A program made the position numbers and the translations under genes. 64,000 nt of DNA from Desertivirga brevis (GTDB lineage Bacteria; Bacteroidota; Bacteroidia; Sphingobacteriales; Sphingobacteriaceae), in the NCBI RefSeq assembly GCF_017355835.1, contig NZ_JAFEWF010000001.1, positions 1,736,001-1,800,000 of the forward strand, given 5' to 3'. The stretch's first letter is position 1; the number at the start of each line of letters is the position of its first letter. Below, in pieces: positions 24,389-32,329 of this stretch. The notes beneath the pieces were generated by a model. That model was not told the origin of the DNA and made no database searches. It saw nothing but the letters and a program-made list of their open reading frames with translations.

Positions 24389-24824
24389 ATCTGATACTAT
24401 AAAAATTGAGGATTTGAAAACTTACATTCTGCAAAATTTCGAGAAGGTATATGTAGCGGAAGCGGATGGGGACTTATTCTTTATGTACGATAAGAATGAT
24501 AAACAGCCTTTCGCTACAATAGTTACCAGGGACAACGAGTATGATAGTACCTCAAATCTAAACCGAGAGGGATTCTACCGTTTAAACGTAGGTTTGGATA
24601 AAGAAACATTTATGGCGTTGTTCAGTGACCTTACGGACAAAAAAGGATTCGAAGCATACCTGAACCTGGGAATTGACTTTACAAAGGAAGATACAATATT
24701 TCCCCATCCTGCTTATGGTGCTATGTACTGGGTTTGCGTGGTTAATCCGTCAAAAGAAACATTCGAAAAAGCCTTGAAAGGTTACTTGAAGCTGTCCTAC
24801 AACAAAGTGTCTAAAAACAAATAG
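24360..24824 (+). CDS. DUF6194 family protein
   Basis: A 154-aa soluble protein beginning at GTG 24360 inside the DUF5946 gene. IEDLKTYILQNF, ADGDLFFMYD, FATIVTRDNEYDSTSNLNRE and a C-terminal AYGAMYWVCVVNPS block resemble the DUF6194 family, whose members often sit near DinB or SRPBCC-type proteins. Function is unknown. No ATG is available near the conserved N-terminus, which supports the GTG start, although its ribosome-binding site is weak. Confidence 0.65.
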   Translation: MKLIRNKLFRSDTIKIEDLKTYILQNFEKVYVAEADGDLFFMYDKNDKQPFATIVTRDNEYDSTSNLNREGFYRLNVGLDKETFMALFSDLTDKKGFEAYLNLGIDFTKEDTIFPHPAYGAMYWVCVVNPSKETFEKALKGYLKLSYNKVSKNK

Positions 24825-24876
24825 GCTGCCTAGATGGGTTATTACGCCGGATTACTGGCAGTAAGACCTAGGGGTA

Positions 24877-25257
24877 CTACACCTGGGACCGGTTAATAAA
24901 TTCTCCCTTTTCCAAAGCTACCTGATTACCCCAACCGAGAATTGCATTAAGGACCGGAATAAAAGACTTTCCGAAATCAGTAAGGGAATAGACCACTTTA
25001 ATTGGCGGCTTTTCTCCGTAAACCTGTCTTGAAACCAATCCGTCTTCTTCCAATTGTTTCAGTTGCAAGCTGAGGGTCCTTTCCGTTACACCAGGTAAAT
25101 CCTTTCTTAGCTCGCTATACCGCTTAAATCCTTCCCTTAAATGGTAAAGGATCACAACCTTCCATTTGCCCCCGATCAGGTCCATAGCAAGGCTGACTGT
25201 ACACGGGTATACTTTATTCGCAACTTTAATATGGTCACTGACGCATTCTAATTCCAT
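24877..25257 (-). CDS. HxlR-family transcriptional regulator
   Basis: A 126-aa winged-helix regulator with the family pattern: CTVSLAMDLIGGKWKVVIL (about 18-36), then LRKDLPGVTERTLSLQLKQL (recognition helix region) and VVYSLTDFGKSFIPVL (wing). The conserved N-terminal Cys (C18) can sense thiol or aldehyde stress in HxlR relatives. It is divergent from the NmrA-like gene, with two palindromes in the shared 108-bp gap, so it probably regulates that gene and itself. Confidence 0.9.
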   Translation of the reverse strand: MELECVSDHIKVANKVYPCTVSLAMDLIGGKWKVVILYHLREGFKRYSELRKDLPGVTERTLSLQLKQLEEDGLVSRQVYGEKPPIKVVYSLTDFGKSFIPVLNAILGWGNQVALEKGEFINRSQV

Positions 25258-25277
25258 AATATGATTTTTTCTTCCAG

Positions 25278-25347
25278 CTATCCAAAAGGATAGTTATTGC
25301 AAAGTAAAGAAGCTATAAATAGTTTCGCAACTATAATTTTTATAGTT
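25278..25347. promoter_or_regulatory. Two palindromes in the HxlR/NmrA divergent promoter
   Basis: CTATCCAAAAGGATAG (25278-25293, perfect, 16 bp) and AACTATAATTTTTATAGTT (25329-25347, perfect arms, 19 bp) lie in the 108-bp intergenic gap. Both contain CTAT/ATAG ends, so one dimeric regulator could bind both. The second is about 18 bp upstream of the NmrA-like start and would occlude its promoter. Confidence 0.55.
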
Positions 25348-25365
25348 CACAATTAAAATAAAAAC

Positions 25366-26316
25366 ATGAATCCAGAAAACGAAAAGCCATTGGTTACAGT
25401 AACTGGGGTTTTAGGCAAACAGGGACTTAGCGTCGCCCATTCTCTATTAAATAGTGGCCAGTACCGTGTACGTGGTATTACCCGTCGGGCCGATACCCCC
25501 GAGGGCAGGAAACTGAAGGCCCTAGGAGTTGAGCTGAAAAGTATTCCGCTTTCCGTGGGTTATGAACAAGAATATATTGAGGCATTCAAAGGTTCTGACA
25601 GCGTTTTTCTAATAACACCAGCAATTGCGCCACCCGAAAGTTACGAATTTGAATTAGGCAAACAGTTAGCCGATGCAGCTCTTGAAGCAGGTGTTAAGCA
25701 TGTAATCTTCAGCAGCCTTGAAAATGTGAGCCGGATAACAGGAAATCGGAAGTTCGCACCTCATTTCACGGACAAGGCCAGGGTAGAGGAATATATCAGA
25801 ACTCTGCCATTCACCAGCACATTCATTTACATGGCCTTCTTTTATACGAACCTCATAGAATTTTATACACCTATTTTAGAAGGGGATACCCTTGTATTTC
25901 CGATCTATCTTCCTCGGGACTTCTCCGCACCGTTTGTTGATCCGCTTACTGCCACTGGTCCGGCAGTTCTTGAAATACTTTCTAACCGCCAGGAGTATGC
26001 AGGCAAGGCCCTGCCGGTAATTGGCGAAGTGATTTCCCCGCAAAAGATGGTTGAAGCGTTCAGCAAAGTTACAGGAAAAAAAGCGGTATATAAATCTGCA
26101 TACACAAGAGAAGAGTTTCTCAATTACTTCCCCTCTTTCAAGTCAAATGATGAATTGGTTGATGAAATCCTCGGTATGGCTGAGTATGCAGTCGAGTTTG
26201 GATATTTTCAGAAAGATCGAGATTGGGAATGGAGCAGGAGAATAAACCCGGGAACACTTTCCTGGGAACAGTTTTTACGAAACACGGGATGGCAGGGTGA
26301 AAAGTATTCCTACTAA
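25366..26316 (+). CDS. NmrA-like NAD(P)-binding protein
   Basis: A 316-aa atypical short-chain dehydrogenase. The N-terminal Rossmann motif is VTVTGVLGKQGLSVAHSLL (a GxxGxxG variant), then RGITRRADTPEG, where the Arg pair suggests NADP preference. The segments GVKHVIFSSLENVSR and FIYMAFFYTNLIEF match the NmrA family. Such proteins are redox sensors or quinone/ketone reductases. Pairing with a divergent HxlR regulator is common for quinone-stress genes. A terminator hairpin follows at 26338-26364. Confidence 0.85.
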   Translation: MNPENEKPLVTVTGVLGKQGLSVAHSLLNSGQYRVRGITRRADTPEGRKLKALGVELKSIPLSVGYEQEYIEAFKGSDSVFLITPAIAPPESYEFELGKQLADAALEAGVKHVIFSSLENVSRITGNRKFAPHFTDKARVEEYIRTLPFTSTFIYMAFFYTNLIEFYTPILEGDTLVFPIYLPRDFSAPFVDPLTATGPAVLEILSNRQEYAGKALPVIGEVISPQKMVEAFSKVTGKKAVYKSAYTREEFLNYFPSFKSNDELVDEILGMAEYAVEFGYFQKDRDWEWSRRINPGTLSWEQFLRNTGWQGEKYSY

Positions 26317-26337
26317 GTTTATAAGCCACCCTCAACC

Positions 26338-26364
26338 TGCTTCCGGATCCCTGGTCCGGAAGCA
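26338..26364 (+). terminator. Rho-independent terminator
   Basis: TGCTTCCGGA (26338-26347) pairs with TCCGGAAGCA (26355-26364) around a 7-base loop, 22 bp after the NmrA-like stop, followed by TCTTT. Confidence 0.75.
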
Positions 26365-26510
26365 TCTTTAAAAGACTTTGAATTACCTCCAGTAGTATGA
26401 GCACAATTAAATGCATCATGAGAATGATTGAAAATAGATGTCAGGGAAAAACTTTTCCCCCTATCTCAACTCTATTACAACGGTTATCTTTGAGTATAAA
26501 TAAGTGAGAT

Positions 26511-26903
26511 ATGTACGAAAGGAAGATTCCTGAATTGTTGGATTGCGGTCTTGCCGTTTCTTTGAAGGTAATTGGCGGCAAGTGGAAAGCATGGATCATT
26601 GATTGTATAAAGCGGGGCATCAGTCGGCCGAGTGCAATTCATCGCGAGATGAATGTTGTAGCTCCACGGATTATCAACCTGCATTTGAAAGAGCTTGAAG
26701 AGCTCGGGATCATTTGCAAGAAAGTTTATGCTGAAATTCCCGTTCGCGTGGAGTACAGTTTTACCGAAGTTGGGGAGAGCCTACTTCCGGTAATTGAAGT
26801 GCTGGAGACATGGGGAAATACCCATAAAGAGTATGTTCAAAGAAAGGTGGAGTATGAGCCAAGCTCAGTCCCGTTTCATGCTTTTCTGCGAAAGCAGGCC
26901 TAA
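26511..26903 (+). CDS. HxlR-family transcriptional regulator
   Basis: A 130-aa protein: LLDCGLAVSLKVIGGKWKAW (about 9-28, with the conserved Cys), a recognition region around VAPRIINLHLKELEELGI and a wing VEYSFTEVGESLLPVIEVL. A TATCTTTG -7 box lies at 26485-26492. The stop codon overlaps the stop of the convergent dehydrogenase gene by 4 bases. It belongs to a run of HxlR regulators interleaved with oxidoreductases, so its likely target is one of the neighbours. Confidence 0.9.
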   Translation: MYERKIPELLDCGLAVSLKVIGGKWKAWIIDCIKRGISRPSAIHREMNVVAPRIINLHLKELEELGIICKKVYAEIPVRVEYSFTEVGESLLPVIEVLETWGNTHKEYVQRKVEYEPSSVPFHAFLRKQA

Positions 26904-27835
26904 TGGCCTGCGCTTTCGTTAGTTTCACGAAGAACTTTTATAATTGCAGCATGCTCCTCCCCTCCGTACCCTGCGTCAACAGCGCGCTGAAATAACCCGG
27001 CTGCGAAAGAGGGTAATTCAGTATTGATGCCTCGTTCGTTTGCCTGTTGCACAAGCAAATGCAAGCCATTTGCAGTCGTGAATATAGTACTTTCCGGATT
27101 ACTAAAATTCTCCTTCTGAATTACTTCGCCCATGTGCCTTGATTCCTCGGCGAGAACCGGGGAAATATTAGCCACAAGCTCCCCGAAAGCATCCGGCCTC
27201 AACCCTTCTTTTTCACAGATCAAGGCACCATGGCAAAACCCGATCCAGTTACCAGCAAGAAAAGCCATCATAGCGGAGAAAAGCGCGCCCGATGCTCCGG
27301 GTTCCTCGCCTGCAAAGTCTATTATACCGGCAAGAGAATTGAGCAATTGCGTTTGCTGCTCGAAAACTGACGCAGTTCCCGAAATAGTAATATAAGCTTC
27401 AGGTGTCCCTATTTGCCTCGGCCAGGCCATTATATCTCCGTTTAACACACCTGCGCCATGCTTTTGTCCCCATGCGTGAAGGTCTCTAGCTTCTTTCGGG
27501 GTCCCTGTACTTAGCTGGATAAGAGTTTTCCCCATAAATATTCCGGGGGAAATATCACCTAGAATCTTCCTGGTAACTTTATAATCTGATACGCATATTA
27601 CAACAGCGGAACTGGCACTAATTGCAGAAAAGGGGTCTTTTGCAGGCCGTGCTCCCCTCCGTTGAAGATTGTCTGCCTTCTCCATGTTCCTGTTCCACAC
27701 CGTCACCTGAAAGCCTTTAGAAACCAATGCTCCGGCTATTGCAGAGCCCATTGAACCAAGTCCCAGCACAGTTACTTTTCCACCTTCGATGTTTGTTGAT
27801 TTTGTCATATTCATAACGATATTTTTATACTGCAA
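26900..27835 (-). CDS. NAD(P)-dependent dehydrogenase, imine-reductase/6PGDH-like
   Basis: A 311-aa protein. The Rossmann motif VTVLGLGSMGSAIAGALVSK (about 21-40) is followed by VTVWNRNMEKADNL, whose NRN pattern favours NADPH. Then come TLIQLSTGTPKEARDLHAWG and a helical C-terminal dimer domain. This is the beta-hydroxyacid dehydrogenase superfamily; the GTP motif and dimer domain are closest to imine reductases. The true start may be ATG at 27817 or 27808 (MNMTKSTN or MTKSTN), since the first residues are not conserved-looking. Substrate unknown. It is divergent from a paralogue at 28117. Confidence 0.8.
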   Translation of the reverse strand: MQYKNIVMNMTKSTNIEGGKVTVLGLGSMGSAIAGALVSKGFQVTVWNRNMEKADNLQRRGARPAKDPFSAISASSAVVICVSDYKVTRKILGDISPGIFMGKTLIQLSTGTPKEARDLHAWGQKHGAGVLNGDIMAWPRQIGTPEAYITISGTASVFEQQTQLLNSLAGIIDFAGEEPGASGALFSAMMAFLAGNWIGFCHGALICEKEGLRPDAFGELVANISPVLAEESRHMGEVIQKENFSNPESTIFTTANGLHLLVQQANERGINTELPSFAAGLFQRAVDAGYGGEEHAAIIKVLRETNESAGH

Positions 27836-28116
27836 TTTTAGCCGAACAAAAATCGGAGAACAATAAGGGATAAAAGATTCAGGTAAGGGAAAAATTTGTC
27901 AGCGGGTCAATACACCTTTAAACTATAAATCGAGAGTTGGCTGTATTTGCTAGCTATTTACCGCATCCAGCTTTTAGTCCTTCTTCAGGGATAGATCCGG
28001 AAAGTCCGCTGCTTGGCAGGCGATATTGAGTAATGTAACTTCCATACCGAATCTTTCTTCGGTTATTTCTTCTATGTTGGGGCTGTCCCACCTTTGTCTT
28101 ATAAAATCAAACACTG
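27836..28116. other. Divergent promoter region between two dehydrogenase paralogues
   Basis: 281 bp between divergent starts. It must contain both promoters, but I could not identify a clear TAnnTTTG pair or a strong palindrome. Confidence 0.35.
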
Positions 28117-28995
28117 ATGACAACAAGTAACTCAAAACAAGTTTCGATTATTGGCTTGGGCAAAATGGGCCAGAAACTCGCTCAGCTCTATGTAGATGCA
28201 GGATATGAAGTAATTGTATGGAACCGAACTCAGGGTAAGACAAGTCAGCTTAGCGGAGTATCTGTAGCTGCAAGTGCGGAAGAAGCTATCCGAAGTACCG
28301 TCCTCTCCATTGTTTGTGTCCACGATAACCGGGCTGTCCAGGAAATTTTGGATAGTTTAAGCAATAAGGAAGGACTTGAAGGCAATACGATTGTAAATCT
28401 GACTACCGGCAGTCCTTCCGAAGCAGCGGATTTGGAAGCCCTTTTGAAGAAGTATGGCATCCATTATATTAATGGGGCAATTCAGGCAGCACCTGATCAG
28501 ATGGGCTTGCTTCAAACTACTATTTTACTTGCAGGTGATTCCCAAATATTCCTCGGGCACAAGAATACTTTGGAAATTATTGCCGGAAATTTAAGGCACC
28601 TTGGCGAAAAGGCCGCGGCCTCTCCTGCTATGGATATGGCAGCTCTTACCTGCCTATACGGTTCATTTGCAGGATTGATATACGGAGTCAAGATGTGTCA
28701 GGCCTTCGGGATCAGCCTGGAAGACTATAGCCGGGTGATAGCAGAGATAACACCTGAATTTACGAGCTTTTTCACGCATGAACTGCAGGAAATCAAAAAC
28801 GAGAATTATGAGATCACACAAAGTCCATTGGCCATAAGTGTCAGCGCGACTCAAAGAATAGCTGATACATTTCAAGAGCTAAAGGTTGCTCAGGAATTTC
28901 CCCGAATAATTGCTTCCATCCTGAAAAAAGCAGAACAGAGAGGCCTGGCAGATAAAGAACTAGCTGCCATTATCAAGGTGATTGAAGAAGACTGA
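28117..28995 (+). CDS. NAD(P)-dependent dehydrogenase, imine-reductase-like
   Basis: A 292-aa paralogue of the 26900-27835 product. VSIIGLGKMGQKLAQLYVDA (about 9-28) and VIVWNRTQGKTSQL form the cofactor site, then TIVNLTTGSPSEAADLEALL and GAIQAAPDQMG. A helical dimer domain follows (about 165-290). Substrate unknown. A 12-bp-stem inverted repeat lies just after the stop. Next to it, convergent, is another HxlR gene. Confidence 0.8.
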   Translation: MTTSNSKQVSIIGLGKMGQKLAQLYVDAGYEVIVWNRTQGKTSQLSGVSVAASAEEAIRSTVLSIVCVHDNRAVQEILDSLSNKEGLEGNTIVNLTTGSPSEAADLEALLKKYGIHYINGAIQAAPDQMGLLQTTILLAGDSQIFLGHKNTLEIIAGNLRHLGEKAAASPAMDMAALTCLYGSFAGLIYGVKMCQAFGISLEDYSRVIAEITPEFTSFFTHELQEIKNENYEITQSPLAISVSATQRIADTFQELKVAQEFPRIIASILKKAEQRGLADKELAAIIKVIEED

Positions 28996-29018
28996 TACTT
29001 CGTAACCCGATGAAAACA

Positions 29019-29051
29019 CACAGGCTGTATTATTGCGCTATACAGCCTGTG
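29019..29051. terminator. Bidirectional hairpin between convergent genes
   Basis: CACAGGCTGTAT (29019-29030) and ATACAGCCTGTG (29040-29051) are perfect complements. No T run follows, and the right arm lies inside the end of the HxlR gene at 29038. Confidence 0.55.
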
Positions 29052-29391
29052 ATAAGCGCTCCTTCAATTGTTCCTTGTAGTCATTCCCCCATCTGCCGAT
29101 TTCGTTTATCACGGGTATAATGGTTAGGCCCAATGGTGTCAAATGATATACGCTCATCAGCGGAAATCCCCCCCCTGTTTCCTTCCTTACTACCCCAAGC
29201 TGCAGCAGCTCGCGAAGCTGCATATCCAGTACCCTAGGCGTAGCTTCTGCTATCGCTCTGTGAATTTCGCTTGGCCGGTTGAAGCCTTTAGAGATAGCAT
29301 CAATAATGCAGGGCTTCCACTTTCCTCCAAAAACAATCATTGCAATCAGAATCCCGCAATCCAGGTCCTCCTTAATTTTTCTTTCGTACAT
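29038..29391 (-). CDS. HxlR-family transcriptional regulator
   Basis: A 117-aa protein. MYERKIKEDLDCGILIAMIV resembles the N-terminus of the 26511 regulator (MYERKIPELLDCGLAVSLKV), then GGKWKPCIIDAIS and the wing SVYHLTPLGLTIIPVINEIG. The two regulators are close paralogues flanking the two dehydrogenase paralogues, which suggests duplication of a regulator-enzyme unit. Confidence 0.9.
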   Translation of the reverse strand: MYERKIKEDLDCGILIAMIVFGGKWKPCIIDAISKGFNRPSEIHRAIAEATPRVLDMQLRELLQLGVVRKETGGGFPLMSVYHLTPLGLTIIPVINEIGRWGNDYKEQLKERLSQAV

Positions 29392-29760
29392 ACTATAAAT
29401 GTATTATACCCTGTCATCTTCAGGAAAGGAAATCTGTAAATATTAGGTGGAGATGACTAAAATTATCAGAGTTATTAATGCGCATCCATGTACAAATAAG
29501 GTAGCGAATCGAGCCCTTTCCAGGGCCATTTGCTCTTCTTTAACAGTGAGTGAATTATAGATAGAAAAAAAAACGTCTGAAACTGGTTGAATAACCATCT
29601 AGTCGATTAGTGCGATCCCAAAGTGAAAAAAATACTATCGTTGTTACCCGACATGAAGGAATGTAAAGGAAAAAGTTGAACTGCGCAGAATGTATATGAA
29701 CCACATCAAAAATTCTTTATTTCCGGTACCAAAAGCATTCTGGTTTCGAAAAATAAAAAT
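29392..29760. other. Intergenic region, no gene seen
   Basis: About 370 bp between the divergent HxlR and TetR genes. No protein-like ORF and no hairpin of note before the TetR operator. Confidence 0.4.
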
Positions 29761-29786
29761 ACAGACAGAGTTGTCTATATAAAATA
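29761..29786 (+). promoter_or_regulatory. TetR-type operator and promoter, copy 1
   Basis: AGACAGAGTTGTCT (29763-29776, arms AGACA/TGTCT) is directly followed by TATATAAAATAT. The same layout recurs at 30396-30421. It lies 24 bp upstream of the TetR start and is probably its autoregulatory site. Confidence 0.6.
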
Positions 29787-29809
29787 TTACTTATACCTTT
29801 ACCATCGAT

Positions 29810-30373
29810 ATGAATAGCGCCGGACCGAGAGAACGAATTTTAGAAACAGCGTCAAGATTATTTTATACCCAGGGATACAACAATACCGGTATAAATCAAA
29901 TCCTTGAAGAGGCTAAGGTTGCCAAAGCAAGCTTATATCAGCATTTTAAATCTAAAGATGAACTCGGCATTCATTACCTGAAAGCCGGAAGAGAAGAATG
30001 GTTTGCAGGAATTGAAAAATGGACTGGTCTGAAAAAAACATCATCTCAGAAACTGATTGCCTGCTTCGACTTCCTTGAATATGCCCTAAAGCAGCATAAT
30101 TTTATGGGTTGTAAATTTATTAATATGCTAACAGAGATCGGTAGCAGTAGCCCTTTGATGTCAAAGGAAATCCTTGAGCATAAAGAAAAACTGCGGCAAT
30201 ACATTAAAGGCTTTGCAGAAAGTAGCTTACTAAACAAAAAGGAACAGGAAAGGGAGATCATTGCTGATTCCATCTATCTTCTCTTTGAAGGAGCCATAGT
30301 TGAATCTAAAATTCATAAAGATACATGGCCGGTAAAAAAGGCAAAAGATTTGATTAAAATTCTTATAGGCTAA
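29810..30373 (+). CDS. TetR/AcrR-family transcriptional regulator
   Basis: A 187-aa repressor. The N-terminal helix-turn-helix covers about residues 7-52 (RERILETASRLFYTQGYNNT, GINQILEEAKVAKASLYQHF). The helical ligand domain has CFDFLEYAL and MGCKFINMLTEIGSSSP. It is followed 46 bp later by the metallo-beta-lactamase-fold gene. Matching operator-like elements lie before both genes. Confidence 0.9.
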   Translation: MNSAGPRERILETASRLFYTQGYNNTGINQILEEAKVAKASLYQHFKSKDELGIHYLKAGREEWFAGIEKWTGLKKTSSQKLIACFDFLEYALKQHNFMGCKFINMLTEIGSSSPLMSKEILEHKEKLRQYIKGFAESSLLNKKEQEREIIADSIYLLFEGAIVESKIHKDTWPVKKAKDLIKILIG

Positions 30374-30395
30374 TCCTATTTTTTTGATCAAAAAA

Positions 30396-30421
30396 TAGAC
30401 AGACCATTCTGTATAAAATAT
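30396..30421 (+). promoter_or_regulatory. TetR-type operator, copy 2
   Basis: ACAGACCATTCTGT (30399-30412, arms ACAGA/TCTGT) is followed by ATAAAATAT, as in copy 1. The AT box runs into the ATG at 30420, so a transcript from here would start inside the next gene. The site may act as a second repressor site on an operon transcript rather than as a separate promoter. Confidence 0.5.
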
Positions 30422-31441
30422 GAAAAGAAGAACTGTTGTTAAAAAATTGTCGCTATTAAGCCTTGCTTCTATAGCACAAGGGGGGGTAACCGGATTTTCG
30501 GATCTGACCGGAATGAGTCAGGGTGACCCGGGGCTTGCCTTTGAAGAATTAAGGGAATTAGCCCCAGGAGTATTTTTTATTAAAGGCAGACTCGGGTACT
30601 TCAAGAGCGGGAATTTCCAGGAAGTTGAATGTAATAACGGATGGATAATATTTGATAATTTCGTCGTATTAATAGACTCCAATTTTCCGGCAAAGGCAAA
30701 AATACTTCTTAAGGAAATCAGAAAAACAACTTCAAAACCGATTCGCTATGTAGTGAACACCCATCATCACGGTGACCACCTTTACGCGAACAGATTTTGG
30801 TTTAACCAGGGTGCAGCCATAGTTTCCCATCGAGGTGTCGCAGAAGAGCTGCGGAAGTTTGAAACCGGCCATTACTCAGGAAAACCCGGCCGCTGGGAAG
30901 ACGCCTCCCGAAGGAGGGATGATCTTATCGAATTCCCATTATTGCCACCTTCGTTAACTTTTGAAGAGCAGTTGGTCATCGAAGACAAAAACCGCCGTTT
31001 AGAATTGATCCATCTGGCTCCGGGACATACACGGGGTGACGCAGTAGCGTGGTTGCCAAATGAAAAGATAATTTTCACGGGAGACTCTTGCCTGAATGGC
31101 CCATTTAATCTCTTTATGGATGCCCACATTCTGTCATGGATTGAGGCCTTGGATAAAATGCAGAACCTGAAGCCGGAGTTGTCATTCCCGGGCATGGAGA
31201 TCCCGGTAACCTTGAAGGTATAAAAGATCAGCAATAGTTTTTGAAAACCCTGTATCGGTGGGTTAAGGCGCAAAAAGATAAGGGAACAGATTATGCTACA
31301 ATAAAAGACAGGCTTTCCCAATTGAGATCGCAAATACAAGGTGACAGAAGAATAAAACGATTTCTTATTGCCGACCCTCAGGTTGTTCCAGGCTTCTCTC
31401 TGGAAGCTCAAACCAGAAAAATCTTTGAACAGATCCCTTAA
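30420..31441 (+). pseudogene. MBL-fold hydrolase, frameshifted and with a nonsense codon
   Basis: The first frame (30420-31223) encodes a Tat-like N-terminus (MKRRTVVKKLSLLSLAS), the zinc motif NTHHHGDH (about 113-120), APGHTRGD and FTGDSCLNG, then ends abnormally at SFPGMEIPVTLKV. From about 31175 the -1 frame gives VIPGHGDPGNLEGIKDQQ, the family's expected PGHG motif, then a TAG at 31235-31237. The same frame continues FLKTLYRWVKAQKDKG and so on to 31441, a plausible C-terminal domain. So one frameshift plus one stop break an enzyme of about 340 aa. A sequencing error could explain one lesion, less easily both. Secreted or periplasmic in origin; the substrate is unknown. Confidence 0.75.
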
Positions 31442-31457
31442 TATAAATCTCGAAAAC

Positions 31458-31871
31458 ATGGAAAAAAGATTCCCTACTCCTCCCTTTACGGAGGAAACGG
31501 CCAGGCAAAAAGTAAAGGCGGCCGAAGATGCCTGGAACACACGAAATTCAGAAAAGGTGAGCCTCGCCTATACGCCAGATACCGAGTGGCGCAATCGTTC
31601 ACAGTTCTTGACTGGCCGGGAGCAGGTGAAGCAGTTTTTAGACAAAAAGTGGCAGAAAGAGCTTGATTACAGGTTGAAGAAAGAGCTATGGGCCTTCAGT
31701 GATAACAAAATAGCAGTTCGATTTGAATACGAATGGCATGACGACAGCGGGCAATGGTATCGCTCTTACGGCAATGAAATGTGGGAATTTGATGAATCAG
31801 GGTATATGCGTAAAAGGTACGCGAGTATAAACGATCTGGCTATAACAGCAGAAGAACGAAAAATAAAATAA
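31458..31871 (+). CDS. DUF1348 family (NTF2-like) protein
   Basis: About 137 aa from ATG 31458; the frame is open further upstream but overlaps the metallo-beta-lactamase relic. It starts [60 protein letters not shown] and [20 protein letters not shown] are hallmark DUF1348 blocks, an NTF2/SnoaL-like fold. Function is unknown. It heads a run of five same-strand genes (to 34143). Confidence 0.85.
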   Translation: MEKRFPTPPFTEETARQKVKAAEDAWNTRNSEKVSLAYTPDTEWRNRSQFLTGREQVKQFLDKKWQKELDYRLKKELWAFSDNKIAVRFEYEWHDDSGQWYRSYGNEMWEFDESGYMRKRYASINDLAITAEERKIK

Positions 31872-31903
31872 AACATATTAGTTCACAATTAACAGACTCA
31901 AAT

Positions 31904-32266
31904 ATGAAAACAGCAGTATTAGTATTTTCAGATCCTAACTCAGGTTCAGAAGAATCATTGGGCCGTGTATTTAATGCCCTGGCTACAGTTTATGAGTACA
32001 AGAATGCCGGCGAGGAAGTATCAGTCTATTTTCAGGGAGCAGGTACAAGATGGCCGGAGCAATTGCTTAAAACAGATCATCCCGCCCATCAGCTTTTTAA
32101 GGCAGTAGAAGACAAAGTGGAAGGCGTATCCTGCGGCTGCGCTGATGTATTTGGTGCTAATCCTTCCGGCTTTGATTTAATCAGGGACAACAAAGTGCCG
32201 GGAACATCCGGCCTGCCGAGTATCGTTCAGATGCAGAAGGAAGGCTATACTATCCTGACGTTTTGA
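31904..32266 (+). CDS. DsrE-family protein
   Basis: A 120-aa protein with a DsrE/YchN-like fold: KTAVLVFSDPNSGSEESLGR, VSVYFQGAGTRWPEQL and VEGVSCGCADVFGA with a CGC pair (about 77-79), close to the sulfur-carrier Cys position of the family. It may bind or relay sulfur, or be a generic small-ligand protein. It lies 32 bp after DUF1348. Confidence 0.7.
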   Translation: MKTAVLVFSDPNSGSEESLGRVFNALATVYEYKNAGEEVSVYFQGAGTRWPEQLLKTDHPAHQLFKAVEDKVEGVSCGCADVFGANPSGFDLIRDNKVPGTSGLPSIVQMQKEGYTILTF

Positions 32267-32329
32267 TTATTCATCCAAAATCTCAAAAGTGGGGATATAT
32301 CCTGCTTTTGAGACTAAATCAATTGCAGT

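Noticed and set aside
30872..31540. 222-codon minus-strand ORF
   Set aside because: Antisense to the MBL-fold relic and DUF1348; no motif.
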